Origin: CAZRKC01 sp964600665
GTDB taxonomy: Bacteria > Bacillota > SLNR01
Direction: 5' to 3'
DNA length: 53,470 nucleotides
Assembly (NCBI GenBank): GCA_964600665.1
Contig: CAZRKC010000014.1
Span: 1 to 53,470 of the forward strand
How positions within the stretch are numbered: the first letter of the stretch is position 1; each line of letters begins with the position of its first letter. The notes below the pieces were generated by a model. It worked only from the letters and a program-made list of their open reading frames with translations, did no database searches and was not told the DNA's origin. Positions 41,112 through 50,421 of the stretch are shown here, piece after piece. The position numbers and the translations under genes are program-made.

Positions 41112-43118
41112 TTAAGTCATATCTTTAATCATCTTTTCGAAATCGTCCCCTTCAATAATCCGGATCCCGAGTTCCCTTGCTTTTGCCAGTTTTGAACCGG
41201 GATTTTCACCTGCGACTAACAAAGTGGTCTTCTTTGTGACACTATCTGCCACAACGCCCCCATGCTTAAGTACCACATCATACGCATCTTTGCGACTCAT
41301 CGTAGACAGTGATCCGGTGATGACGACATTCTCTGATTCAAAAACGCCCTGCGTCTCTATATGATCGTGATTTGATTCGATCGGTTGAACCCCTGTCTGC
41401 AACAAGTGCTCGATACTCCCAGCAATATGCGGATCTGTAAAATACGTGCTGATGGCGGTCGCCGTTACTTCGCCAATGTTAGGCAGACCCTTTAACTCAT
41501 CAAATGAGGCATTGATCACTCGATTCAATGTGCCAAAATACTCGGCAAGGTCACGAGCTGTCTTTTTTCCTGTATTAGGTATGCCCAAAGCAAAAAGAAA
41601 CGCAGCGAGTTCAGGTGTTTTACTTTTTTCGATGGACTGAACCAAGTTTGCAGCTTTTTTACCCTTGAATCCTTCCAATTGAATCAAATCCTCATACCGC
41701 AGCAGGTATAGGTCAGCAATATCCCGAACCAATTTTTTTTGGACGAGCAATTCTGCAGTTTTAACGCTAAATCCCTCAATATCCATTGCATCACGTCCAG
41801 CAAAATGAGCCAGCCTGAACACAAGTTGTGGCTCGCAAGACAAAGTATTCTGGCAAAACAAATGAGCGCCAATCTCGACCAACAGACTCCCGCAAGCAGG
41901 GCAATCTGCTGGCTTTTCAGGTACGATTCCGTTTGGACAAGGTTCTGCGACAACACCCATAATTTCAGGGATAACATCATTGGATCGCCGCAACCAGACT
42001 CTGCAGCCGATACGGATCCGCTTTCGCTCCATGTCACCCCAGTTGTTTAGCGTTGCTCTTCTAACCGTGACCCCACCAATATCTACAGCAGACAAAATTG
42101 CAGTAGGAGTCAATTTCCCTGTGCGCCCGACTCCCCATATCACATCTTCCAGAACCGTGGTCACTTCTTTTGCTTCAAATTTATAGGCAATCGCCCATCG
42201 AGGAAACTTGTCAGTGTACCCCAAGACATCCCGAGTCATGAGGTCATTGACTTTGATTACAAGGCCATCAATCAGATAATCTTCATTTGCGATCTGTCCT
42301 TCAAAAGTCGCAATTAATCCCTCCAGTGTATTCAAAGCATCCAATTTCATCAACAAGGGGTTTACAGGAAATCGGTTGTCCTTTAGGAATGTCATGAGAT
42401 GCTGCTGATTTTCTAATTTCATACCCTCAAGATAACCAATACCATAGAAGTAAGCTTCCAGTCTCCGGGATGCAGTCACCTTCGGATCCAGATTGCGCAA
42501 CGCACCTGCCGCAGCGTTCCGTGCATTTTTTAATGGTTCATTTGCTGTTTTATTGTATTGATCCAGAAAGGACAGTTTCATCAAACCTTCCCCTTGCACT
42601 TCCATGATTCCGTTAAATGGAATCGAGAGCGGAACCGAACGGATCGTTCTCACTTGTTCCAGGATTCCCTCACCCAACTCACCATTTCCTCTTGTCGCTG
42701 CCTGCACTAACAAACCGTTTTCATAAGTCAGATTAATGGTCAATCCATCATACTTATACTCAACGGTAAAAAGCAAATCCGGCAATTCTACTTGATTTTT
42801 GTTTTGGTATTCTTGAACGATACGCCTGACGCGATCTTCCCATGCAAGCAACTCCTCCATGCTTTGCGCTTTATCCAAACTCCATAGTTTCATCCGATGG
42901 CGATGAGGCTGAAATGTCATGAGTGGCGTCGCACCAATGCGCTTTGTCGGAGATTGAGGCAATACGATCCCGGTTTGTCTTTCAACGCGAATCAACTCGT
43001 CATACAGTTCGTCATACTCCCGATCAGATATGAGAGGATTATCCAAAACGTAATAATGGTAGGCATATGCACTGAGCTGATCAACCAATGCTTGCATCTT
43101 ACTGCGTGAGTCCTCCAC
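41112..43118 (-). CDS. ligA: NAD-dependent DNA ligase, divergent type
   Basis: This 668-residue enzyme seals nicks using NAD. The adenylation lysine is Lys122 in VEYKYDGLTINL, and the N-terminal Ia domain has YYVLDNPLISDREYDELY. Then come the OB fold (GRTGKLTPTA), a zinc finger (CPACGSLL and later cysteines), helix-hairpin-helix repeats (LEGFKGKKAANL, GLPNIGEVTA) and a BRCT domain (ENVVITGSLSTMSRKDA). Several usual strings are altered, for example SLDKAQ for SLDNAF and EYKYDG for the common EPKIDG. GTG 43118 has GGAGG 7 bases upstream. It lies 17 bases after pcrA. Confidence 0.9.
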   Translation of the reverse strand: MEDSRSKMQALVDQLSAYAYHYYVLDNPLISDREYDELYDELIRVERQTGIVLPQSPTKRIGATPLMTFQPHRHRMKLWSLDKAQSMEELLAWEDRVRRIVQEYQNKNQVELPDLLFTVEYKYDGLTINLTYENGLLVQAATRGNGELGEGILEQVRTIRSVPLSIPFNGIMEVQGEGLMKLSFLDQYNKTANEPLKNARNAAAGALRNLDPKVTASRRLEAYFYGIGYLEGMKLENQQHLMTFLKDNRFPVNPLLMKLDALNTLEGLIATFEGQIANEDYLIDGLVIKVNDLMTRDVLGYTDKFPRWAIAYKFEAKEVTTVLEDVIWGVGRTGKLTPTAILSAVDIGGVTVRRATLNNWGDMERKRIRIGCRVWLRRSNDVIPEIMGVVAEPCPNGIVPEKPADCPACGSLLVEIGAHLFCQNTLSCEPQLVFRLAHFAGRDAMDIEGFSVKTAELLVQKKLVRDIADLYLLRYEDLIQLEGFKGKKAANLVQSIEKSKTPELAAFLFALGIPNTGKKTARDLAEYFGTLNRVINASFDELKGLPNIGEVTATAISTYFTDPHIAGSIEHLLQTGVQPIESNHDHIETQGVFESENVVITGSLSTMSRKDAYDVVLKHGGVVADSVTKKTTLLVAGENPGSKLAKARELGIRIIEGDDFEKMIKDMT

Positions 43119-43135
43119 TCAGACACCTCCTCGTC

Positions 43136-45313
43136 TCAGCTTTCCCGTTTTAGGGGTGCAAATCGGGCAGACAGCTTTTTGATCCCAGTACTCTGAAAGG
43201 ATACAGTCAACTCAATATCATCCCCTGCTGGTTTCAGGCCAATGATAATCCCTGGCCCCCAGATGCTGTGTGTTATTTTCTCTCCGAGTCCATAGTCAGT
43301 TGATTCAACCGGTGCCAGTTTTTCTTTCACCGGTGGAAGACGGCCCTGAGCTTTTTGTGGGGTATGCTGCATTCGTCCCGTTTGAGAGGTACCACCCGAA
43401 ACGTCCATGAGATGATCAGGAATCTCGCTAATAAATCGAGAGGGAGGATAATTCATGGACTGTCCGTATAAAGCACGCCGGTAAGTGTGGGTCAGATAAA
43501 GACATTCTTGGGCTCGAGTGATGCCAACATAACACAACCTACGCTCTTCTTCCATTTCTTCTTCATTTTCAAGCGACCGACTGTGGGGGAAAACGCCTTC
43601 TTCCATCCCCGCCATGAACACAACAGGAAACTCCAATCCTTTGGCACTGTGGAATGTCATCAAAGTAACAGCCTCGCCCTGCTCCATCGTATCAACTTCT
43701 GAAATCAACGCAATGGATGCTAAAAAATCTTCTAAGTTTTGTGAGATTTCGCTACTGGCAAACTCATCTGCCACACCGAAAAACTCTCGAATATTTTCGA
43801 GCCTAGATAATGCTTCCGGTGTTCCCTCTGCTTCAAGTTCACTGATCATGCCACTATCAATGGCCACAGCCCGAACGATGTCGGAAATCGACTGTTGATC
43901 AATATTTTGACGACATTTCTGGATCAAATTGACCAGTCCCTTGATTTTGGTCTTCAAGCGCGGTGTGAGGCCTTCAATCTCATCAACCCTTTCTAAAGCT
44001 TCAAAAAGAGATTGTTTACTGAGAATCGCAAATCCCCGTATCTTTTCCAAAGTGACCGCACCAACACCCCGCTTGGGAACATTGATCACCCGTTCGATAC
44101 TGAGTGCATCTTCGGGGTTTAAAATCACTCTCAGATAAGCGATGATATCTTTAATTTCTTTACGCTGGTAGAATTTAAACCCGCCCACAATTTTATATGG
44201 CATCCCTTTCTGCATCATCAAATCTTCAAAAACACGAGATTGAGCATTCGTCCGGTAGAGTACGACAAATGAGTCCAGAGGATGTCCATTAAGTCGATTC
44301 ATCCGCTGTATTTCATCTGTCACATACATGGCTTCATGATGCTCATCCACCAACTCTTTACAAATGATTTGCTGTCCTTTGGGATTATTTGTCCACAGAT
44401 TCTTTTCTTTTTGAGTCTGATTATTTCGGACCAAATGATTTGCTGCATCCAAGATTATTTGCGTCGACCGGTAATTTTGTTCCAGCTTGACCACTTTCGC
44501 ATTGGGAAAATCTCGCTCAAAGTTAAGAATATTGCTGATATCAGCACCTCGCCATCCATAGATGGACTGATTGTCATCACCCACAACACAGAGATTTCCG
44601 TGTTTGGCTGAAAGTAGCCTGACTAACATATACTGAGCGTAGTTGGTATCCTGGTACTCATCCACCAGGATATAGCGGAACTGATCTTGATAGTAGGCGA
44701 GTACATCTGGTTGCGAACGAAAAAGGTGGACTGTTTTCATAATGATATCGTCAAAATCCATGGTGTGATTCTGCTCTAAAATACGCTGATAACGGGTGTA
44801 GAGCCGGCCAATCCGTTCTTCCCGAAACCCCCGGGCTGTCTTGGCAAAACTTTCTTGATCAATGAGTTGATTCTTTGCCGCGCTGATTCTAGCTAATACG
44901 CCTGCAGGAGGATAGTCCCGGTCATTCAAGTTCATATCTTTGATGCACTGCCTGATCAATGCCAGCTGCTCACTGGCATCACTGATCGTAAAGCTCTTTG
45001 ATAATCCAATTCTTGTCCCATATGCACGCAGAAAACGGACGCTAGCTGCATGAAACGTACTGATCCACATCTTGTAGCCGGGAACCTTTAGAAATGCAGT
45101 AACCCGGTCCTTCATCTCTTGGGCTGCCTTATTTGTGAAGGTAATGGCTAGAATCTCATCGGGACTTACACCCATTTCCTCAACCAAGTACGCAATTCGG
45201 TGCGTCAATACTCGGGTCTTCCCACTACCCGCACCAGCTAGAATCAACAGCGGTCCTTCAGTGTGGGTGACTGCTTCTCTCTGCTCTTTATTCAAATTAT
45301 GCAGAATATCCAT
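43136..45313 (-). CDS. pcrA: ATP-dependent DNA helicase, PcrA/UvrD family
   Basis: This 725-residue SF1A helicase unwinds DNA 3' to 5' in repair and plasmid replication and removes proteins from DNA. Motifs: LAGAGSGKTRVL, AITFTNKAAQEMKDRV, FRYILVDEYQDTNYAQ, VVGDDNQSIYGWRGAD, KLEQNYRST, MTFHSAKGLEFPVVFMAG and VGITRAQECLYL. The C-terminal tail carries a Tudor-like element (GEKITHSIWGPGIIIGL) that binds RNA polymerase in PcrA. The start has AGGAGG about 6 bases upstream. It lies 30 bases after the phosphatase gene and precedes ligA. Confidence 0.93.
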   Translation of the reverse strand: MDILHNLNKEQREAVTHTEGPLLILAGAGSGKTRVLTHRIAYLVEEMGVSPDEILAITFTNKAAQEMKDRVTAFLKVPGYKMWISTFHAASVRFLRAYGTRIGLSKSFTISDASEQLALIRQCIKDMNLNDRDYPPAGVLARISAAKNQLIDQESFAKTARGFREERIGRLYTRYQRILEQNHTMDFDDIIMKTVHLFRSQPDVLAYYQDQFRYILVDEYQDTNYAQYMLVRLLSAKHGNLCVVGDDNQSIYGWRGADISNILNFERDFPNAKVVKLEQNYRSTQIILDAANHLVRNNQTQKEKNLWTNNPKGQQIICKELVDEHHEAMYVTDEIQRMNRLNGHPLDSFVVLYRTNAQSRVFEDLMMQKGMPYKIVGGFKFYQRKEIKDIIAYLRVILNPEDALSIERVINVPKRGVGAVTLEKIRGFAILSKQSLFEALERVDEIEGLTPRLKTKIKGLVNLIQKCRQNIDQQSISDIVRAVAIDSGMISELEAEGTPEALSRLENIREFFGVADEFASSEISQNLEDFLASIALISEVDTMEQGEAVTLMTFHSAKGLEFPVVFMAGMEEGVFPHSRSLENEEEMEEERRLCYVGITRAQECLYLTHTYRRALYGQSMNYPPSRFISEIPDHLMDVSGGTSQTGRMQHTPQKAQGRLPPVKEKLAPVESTDYGLGEKITHSIWGPGIIIGLKPAGDDIELTVSFQSTGIKKLSARFAPLKRES

Positions 45314-45343
45314 GATGGCCTCCTATTTTACTGGAAAGGCATC

Positions 45344-45949
45344 TCAGTTCATGCCTTCCAAGTGCTCGCAGTCATTGAGTTTTAAAAAATGAATTTCACC
45401 CTCTGCAAACTCAAGGAAATTAACAGCCGTATTTCCTTGAGGAAAGTCCCAGAAACCCCCTTCGTGATACTTGCAGATGATTGATTTGATCATCCCGCCA
45501 TGCGCGACGATAAGAATTGTTTCATCGGGATGTGCACTTGCAATCTGAATCAATGCTGCGTGCGCGCGTGCTTGAACTTGACTGAAAGTTTCTCCCCCAG
45601 GGGGACTTACTTCCATCGGATTATCAAGCCATCGCTGATACTCAACCTCATGATACTCACGGATTGTGGCGCGGCTCAACCCCTCCCATTCACCAAATGA
45701 CACTTCACGTAAACCAATTACCGGTATGACCTCTAATTGATGCCGCTTAGCAATCACCACGGCTGTTTCATGAGCCCGTGAAAGATCACTGGCATACGCT
45801 GCTGTGATCGGTTCAGCATCCAGCCGTTGCGCAACTAAATCAGCCTGTCTGCGACCGACTTCGTTCAGTGGGACATCCGTCTGCCCCTGCAACCTCGATT
45901 CTTTGTTCCAAGCCGTCTCTCCATGTCTAACTAAGATGATCCTTGTCAA
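45344..45949 (-). CDS. Histidine phosphatase family protein
   Basis: This 201-residue member of the phosphoglycerate-mutase-like superfamily starts TRIILVRHGETAWN, where RHG holds the phosphohistidine, and has ASDLSRAHETA and IVAHGGMIKSI with the second catalytic His. It could be a broad phosphatase or an alpha-ribazole phosphatase (CobC); no cobamide genes are nearby, so the general name is used. The start is TTG 45949 with GGGGTG about 7 bases upstream. It begins the cluster with pcrA and ligA. Confidence 0.85.
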   Translation of the reverse strand: MTRIILVRHGETAWNKESRLQGQTDVPLNEVGRRQADLVAQRLDAEPITAAYASDLSRAHETAVVIAKRHQLEVIPVIGLREVSFGEWEGLSRATIREYHEVEYQRWLDNPMEVSPPGGETFSQVQARAHAALIQIASAHPDETILIVAHGGMIKSIICKYHEGGFWDFPQGNTAVNFLEFAEGEIHFLKLNDCEHLEGMN

Positions 45950-46030
45950 TCATTTCACCCCATGTCGTTTAACTATCTATATTTTCTGGACGAAGCCGTC
46001 TATCCCTGCTCATCCATCTACTGATGAATC

Positions 46031-46057
46031 AAAAACCCGGGAGGTTATGCTCCCGGG
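46031..46057 (-). terminator. guaA terminator
   Basis: CCCGGGAG and CTCCCGGG form an 8-bp stem with a 6-base loop, followed on the - strand by TTTTT. It lies directly after the guaA stop. Confidence 0.9.
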
Positions 46058-46067
46058 ATACGAAACC

Positions 46068-47609
46068 CTATTCCCATTCAATGGTTCCTGGTGGCTTCGA
46101 GGTCAAATCGTACAAGAGTCGATTTACACCCTTCACTTCATTCACGACCCGGCTGCTGATCCGTTCCAAAACTTCATGAGGAAAACGGAACCAATCACCT
46201 GTCATTCCGTCAGTACTCGTAACCGCTCTCATGATGATAGGATATGCATATGTCCGCTCATCCCCCATGACGCCAACACTCCGCATGGTCGGGAGAACAG
46301 CAAAAGCCTGCCAAATGTCATTATAGAAACCAGCCTTACGGATTTCCTCGAGAATGATGGCATCTGCCTCACGCAAGATATCCAACCGTTCTTTTGTAAT
46401 GTCACCGATAATCCGAATCCCAAGCCCAGGGCCCGGGAAAGGCTGCCGATGCACGATTTCGTCCGGTAAACCCAGTTCTTTCGCGACCATCCGGACTTCA
46501 TCTTTAAAGAGATCCCTGAGAGGTTCTACCAAAGAAAACTCCAGATCGTCAGGTAACCCCCCCACATTGTGGTGAGATTTGATCGTTGCAGCGGTTGCTG
46601 TTCCGCTTTCAATGATGTCCGGATAAATCGTACCCTGGACTAAGTAATCGATCTCGCCAAGTTTTTTTGCTTCTTCCTCAAAGACCCGAATAAACTCACT
46701 GCCAATAATTTTCCGTTTTTGCTCAGGATCCGTCACACCAGCTAATCGAGCGAGAAAGCGGTCTTCAGCTTCCACAAAAACTAATTTGATATGAAATGTC
46801 TTCTCGAAGGTGTCGATAACGGACTGAGGTTCTCCCTTTCTCATCAATCCATGATTAACGAAAACGCAAGTCAATTGATCCCCGACAGCCCGGTGAACTA
46901 AGGTTGCCGAAACAGCAGAGTCAATTCCACCACTTAATGCACACAAGACTTTCTTTTTGCCGACCTGCTTCCGGATTGCATCGATTTGCCGTTGTACAAA
47001 TGATTCCATTGTCCAATCTCCGGTACACTTGCATATTGAGAACAGGAAGTTTTCCAGAATTTTTTTGCCAAATTCTGTTTGCACCACTTCTGGATGGAAT
47101 TGAACCCCATATAGTTTCCGATCCGAGTTGACCATTGCCGCCACCGGTGTATTTTCTGATTTAGCGGTAATGAGAAATCCTTCGGGAAGTTCAACGACGG
47201 AATCCCCATGGCTCATCCAACAAGAGATGCAATCGGGCAACCCTTCAAATAACTCATTGTGTTGAGTGATATCCAAGCTCATCCGACCGTACTCTCGACG
47301 TTCAGGCTTTTTGACCTGCCCGCCTTGAAGTGATGCCATTAGCTGCATGCCATAACAGATACCCAGAATCGGTATGCCGGAATCAAACAGACGTGAGTCA
47401 CAATACGGAGCCCCTTCGCTATAGACGCTGTTCGGGCCACCTGAGAAAACAATCCCTTTTGGATTCATACTCATCAACGTTTCATAGCTGATGTTAAAAG
47501 GGTGTATCTCACAATACACCTGACATTCCCTGATTCTGCGGGCGATCAGTTGACTGTACTGACCACCAAAATCCAGTATGACAATCATTTCCCTGTTGTC
47601 AGCAGCCAC
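46068..47609 (-). CDS. guaA: GMP synthase (glutamine-hydrolysing)
   Basis: This 513-residue enzyme converts XMP, ATP and glutamine to GMP. The N-terminal class I glutaminase has GICYGMQ (nucleophile Cys) and GVQFHPEV. The ATP pyrophosphatase domain has CALSGGIDSAV, and the C-terminal dimerisation domain has HRQPFPGPGLGIRI. GTG 47609 was chosen because GGAGG at 47618-47622 is 8 bases upstream. Start to stop length matches the family. A strong promoter is at 47640-47669 and no purine riboswitch is visible before it. Confidence 0.95.
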   Translation of the reverse strand: MAADNREMIVILDFGGQYSQLIARRIRECQVYCEIHPFNISYETLMSMNPKGIVFSGGPNSVYSEGAPYCDSRLFDSGIPILGICYGMQLMASLQGGQVKKPERREYGRMSLDITQHNELFEGLPDCISCWMSHGDSVVELPEGFLITAKSENTPVAAMVNSDRKLYGVQFHPEVVQTEFGKKILENFLFSICKCTGDWTMESFVQRQIDAIRKQVGKKKVLCALSGGIDSAVSATLVHRAVGDQLTCVFVNHGLMRKGEPQSVIDTFEKTFHIKLVFVEAEDRFLARLAGVTDPEQKRKIIGSEFIRVFEEEAKKLGEIDYLVQGTIYPDIIESGTATAATIKSHHNVGGLPDDLEFSLVEPLRDLFKDEVRMVAKELGLPDEIVHRQPFPGPGLGIRIIGDITKERLDILREADAIILEEIRKAGFYNDIWQAFAVLPTMRSVGVMGDERTYAYPIIMRAVTSTDGMTGDWFRFPHEVLERISSRVVNEVKGVNRLLYDLTSKPPGTIEWE

Positions 47610-47639
47610 GGCATGCACCTCCTTGTTGTCTAACAATTG

Positions 47640-47669
47640 ATTATACCAATCAAAAAGAGCCCTTGTCAA
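47640..47669 (-). promoter_or_regulatory. guaA promoter
   Basis: On the - strand TTGACA (47669-47664) and TATAAT (47645-47640) are separated by 18 bases. Both hexamers are perfect consensus. Confidence 0.85.
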
Positions 47670-47670
47670 T

Positions 47671-47704
47671 AAAAGCGAGTAGAGACGCGGGTACGTCTCT
47701 ACTC
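47671..47704 (-). terminator. groEL terminator
   Basis: GAGTAGAGACG and CGTCTCTACTC form an 11-bp stem with a 6-base loop, followed on the - strand by GCTTTTATTG. Confidence 0.85.
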
Positions 47705-47711
47705 AGATTAC

Positions 47712-49358
47712 TTACATCATGGGCATGCCGCCCATACCACCCATACCACCCATGCCACCCATGCCACCACCGGGCATTGGTGGTTCATCCTGAGGTTTTT
47801 CGGAGATGAGCACTTCTGTGGTCAGGATCATCGATCCAACGCTAGCTGCATTTTGGATAGCTGATCGGGTCACTTTCGCGGGGTCAACAATCCCGCTCGC
47901 CACCATATCCACAAATTCCCCACTGATGACATCAAATCCGATTCCTGCCTTTGAACCCTTCAATCGTTCAATAACGACATTACCTTCATAACCTGCGTTA
48001 GCAGCAATCATTTTGATTGGATCTTCCAGAGCCTTACGAATGATGTTGACACCAGTCAATTCATCGCCGGTTGCGATGATATCATTGAGGACAGGCAAAG
48101 CATGAATATACGTTGCGCCTCCCCCAGGAACAATACCTTCTTCAACCGCCGCTCGGGTTGCTGCCAATGCATCTTCGATGCGATGTTTCTTTTCTTTCAT
48201 TTCAGTTTCTGTAGCCGCACCGACTTGGATCACCGCAACACCACCGGAAAGCTTAGCCAACCGCTCCTGCAGTTTCTCACGATCATAGTCCGAAGTCGTT
48301 TCTTCAATCTGTTTTCGAATCTGGTTCATCCGGCCATTGACTGTGTCGAGCTCACCGTTGCCACCAACAATGATGGTATCTTCTTTGGTAACTTTTACTT
48401 GTCTGGATTGACCCAGCATGTTTAAATCGACATTCTCCAGTTTCAAACCCAGGTCCTCTGTGATGACTTGAGCACCCGTCAGGACAGCAATATCTTCCAG
48501 CATAGCCTTACGACGATCGCCAAAACCAGGCGCTTTAACCGCAACCACATTCAATGTGCCGCGTATCTTATTCACGACTAGAGTGGCCAGCGCTTCGCCG
48601 TCCACATCTTCTGCAATAATCACCAGTGAACGGCCGCTTTGAGCAATTTTCTCTAAAACAGGGACTAAATCATTGATTGCGCTGATTTTTTTATCCGTAA
48701 CCAAAATCAACGGCTCTTCCATGACTGCTTCCATCTTTTCGGGATTCGTAACCATATATGCTGAGATATATCCCCGGTCGAATTGCATGCCTTCTTCCAT
48801 GTCCAAGCTTGTGGCAATCCCCTTCGATTCTTCGATGGTAATAACCCCATCTCGGCCTACCTTTTCCATTGCTTCTGCAATCAAATCTCCAATACCTTTG
48901 TCAGAAGCAGCAATGGATGCGACCTGGGAAATGGACTCTTTATCTTCGACTTTCTTGCTTACCCGCTTAATTTCTGCAACAATTGCATCCACAGCTTTAT
49001 CGATCCCCTTTTTTAATATGAGGGGATTTGCGCCTGCCGTTACATTTTTCAATCCTTCGCGCACGATTGCCTGCGCTAAAACAGTTGCAGTCGTGGTTCC
49101 GTCACCAGCTACATCGTTGGTTTTTGTTGCCACTTCTTTAACGAGTTGGGCGCCCATATTTTCGAAAATATCTTCCAATTCAATTTCTCTGGCAATCGTG
49201 ACGCCATCATTTGTTATCGTTGGGGAACCATATTTCTTTTCGAGAACCACATTACGTCCTTTAGGTCCTAATGTTACCTTCACCGCTTCAGCCAAAACAT
49301 TGACGCCTCTTTCAAGGGCTTTACGTGCCTGTGAGTCATAGATAATTTCTTTAGCCAA
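47712..49358 (-). CDS. groL: Chaperonin GroEL
   Basis: The 60-kDa chaperonin folds proteins inside a double ring capped by GroES. The 548-residue sequence is complete, with VTLGPKGRNVVLEKKYG, the nucleotide loop GDGTTTATVLA, and a C-terminal GGM-repeat tail (PPMPGGGMGGMGGMGG region). The start codon is TTG at 49358, confirmed by GGAGG about 7 bases upstream and the family N-terminus AKEIIYD. It lies 23 bases after groES and shares its CIRCE-controlled promoter. Confidence 0.96.
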   Translation of the reverse strand: MAKEIIYDSQARKALERGVNVLAEAVKVTLGPKGRNVVLEKKYGSPTITNDGVTIAREIELEDIFENMGAQLVKEVATKTNDVAGDGTTTATVLAQAIVREGLKNVTAGANPLILKKGIDKAVDAIVAEIKRVSKKVEDKESISQVASIAASDKGIGDLIAEAMEKVGRDGVITIEESKGIATSLDMEEGMQFDRGYISAYMVTNPEKMEAVMEEPLILVTDKKISAINDLVPVLEKIAQSGRSLVIIAEDVDGEALATLVVNKIRGTLNVVAVKAPGFGDRRKAMLEDIAVLTGAQVITEDLGLKLENVDLNMLGQSRQVKVTKEDTIIVGGNGELDTVNGRMNQIRKQIEETTSDYDREKLQERLAKLSGGVAVIQVGAATETEMKEKKHRIEDALAATRAAVEEGIVPGGGATYIHALPVLNDIIATGDELTGVNIIRKALEDPIKMIAANAGYEGNVVIERLKGSKAGIGFDVISGEFVDMVASGIVDPAKVTRSAIQNAASVGSMILTTEVLISEKPQDEPPMPGGGMGGMGGMGGMGGMPMM

Positions 49359-49381
49359 GATGATTCCTCCTTTGATAGGTC

Positions 49382-49666
49382 TTATATCACTGCGAGGATA
49401 TCTCGTTCACTGAGAATGAGATATTCTTCGCCATCGAGCTTAACTTCTGTTCCTGCAAATTTTGAGAAAATTACCTTATCTCCTACTGCAACATCCATGG
49501 CGACCCTTTCGCCAGATTCCAGGGTCCGTCCGGATCCAACAGCGACTACTTCACCTTGATGCGGCTTTTCTTTTGCTGTGTCCGGTAAAACGATGCCTGA
49601 TTTTGTTTTTTCTTCTGCTTTTAAAATCCGTATCACTGCTTTGTCACCCAACGGCTTGATGTTCAT
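49382..49666 (-). CDS. groES: Co-chaperonin GroES
   Basis: This 94-residue GroEL cap protein shows MNIKPLGDKAVIRILKAEEK, the mobile loop KTKSGIVLPDTAKEKP and VAVGSGR. ATG 49666 is preceded by GGGGG at 49676-49680. Longer in-frame sequence to 49699 crosses the CIRCE element and is not coding. It is the first gene of groESL. Confidence 0.95.
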   Translation of the reverse strand: MNIKPLGDKAVIRILKAEEKTKSGIVLPDTAKEKPHQGEVVAVGSGRTLESGERVAMDVAVGDKVIFSKFAGTEVKLDGEEYLILSERDILAVI

Positions 49667-49692
49667 ACTACTTGACCCCCTTACCCATATTG

Positions 49693-49719
49693 TTAGCACT
49701 CATCAACAGTGAGTGCTAA
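49693..49719. promoter_or_regulatory. CIRCE operator (HrcA site)
   Basis: TTAGCACTC, 9 bases, GAGTGCTAA is a perfect CIRCE inverted repeat. It lies between the groES promoter and start, so HrcA is expected to repress groESL when no heat stress occurs. Confidence 0.97.
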
Positions 49720-49728
49720 TCTATCTAT

Positions 49729-49757
49729 ATGATATATAAAAACAGAAGAAAAATCAA
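49729..49757 (-). promoter_or_regulatory. groESL promoter
   Basis: On the - strand TTGATT (49757-49752) and TATCAT (49734-49729) are 17 bases apart, directly upstream of CIRCE. Confidence 0.65.
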
Positions 49758-49783
49758 TAGTTATCTAAAAAATGAACATAAAG

Positions 49784-49809
49784 AAAAGCCTGATTCTCAT
49801 CAGGCTTTT
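49784..49809 (-). terminator. Terminator after pduL
   Basis: AAAAGCCTGA and TCAGGCTTTT form a 10-bp stem with a 6-base loop, followed by CTTT on the - strand. It separates the pduL transcript from the groESL promoter. Confidence 0.88.
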
Positions 49810-49819
49810 CGTAATAATG

Positions 49820-50404
49820 TCAGTCTTCCAGGATAACTTCGATGATGTCACCGGTATTTAACATCGCTGCATTGGCTTCATCCGTGTCTAAGTGCAGCTC
49901 AGTATGCATTCCTTTACCACCAGCGCGGAGTACCACATTTTCAAAAACAATGCCCCGTTCACCACCGACCCGTACTTTGACCGTGTCACCGCTTTTTTTG
50001 CCCCATTCTTCAATGGTATCGGTGCCAATATGAATATGTCGAGCGGCAATGATTGCACCTTCAGGAAGTTCAAGGGTTCCTTTGGGCCCAATCAGAGTGA
50101 CGGGTGTAGATCCCGCTAAATGTCCAGATTCTCGAACAGGCGGTTTAATACCGAGTTTAAAGCAATCGGTTCTCGCAAGTTCAATCTGCGTTTGCTTGCG
50201 AACTGGACCTAAAACACGTATGTTTTCCAATGTACCCTTTTCAGTTTTTACTGTGACGGTTTCCTTTGCTGCATAAACACCTTTGAAAGACAGCTCTCGT
50301 AAAGGCTCAATCTGATGCCCTTCACCAAACAATTTTTCCACGTCTTCCTGTGACAAATGGGCATGCCGTGCTGATACACCAACAACCGCTTCTTTCACTA
50401 CCAT
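49820..50404 (-). CDS. pduL: Phosphate acyltransferase, PduL family
   Basis: This 194-residue enzyme exchanges CoA for phosphate on short acyl groups (propanoyl, acetyl, possibly butyryl). The metal-binding histidines are in VSARHAHLS, AARHIHIG and HTELHLDTDEAN, which define PduL. No N-terminal microcompartment targeting helix is seen, so it is probably a free cytosolic form. It lies 17 bases after butyrate kinase, so the pair would turn acyl-CoA into acid plus ATP. The start has AGGAGGAAG upstream. Confidence 0.9.
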   Translation of the reverse strand: MVVKEAVVGVSARHAHLSQEDVEKLFGEGHQIEPLRELSFKGVYAAKETVTVKTEKGTLENIRVLGPVRKQTQIELARTDCFKLGIKPPVRESGHLAGSTPVTLIGPKGTLELPEGAIIAARHIHIGTDTIEEWGKKSGDTVKVRVGGERGIVFENVVLRAGGKGMHTELHLDTDEANAAMLNTGDIIEVILED

Positions 50405-50421
50405 TTCTCTTCCTCCTTTTT

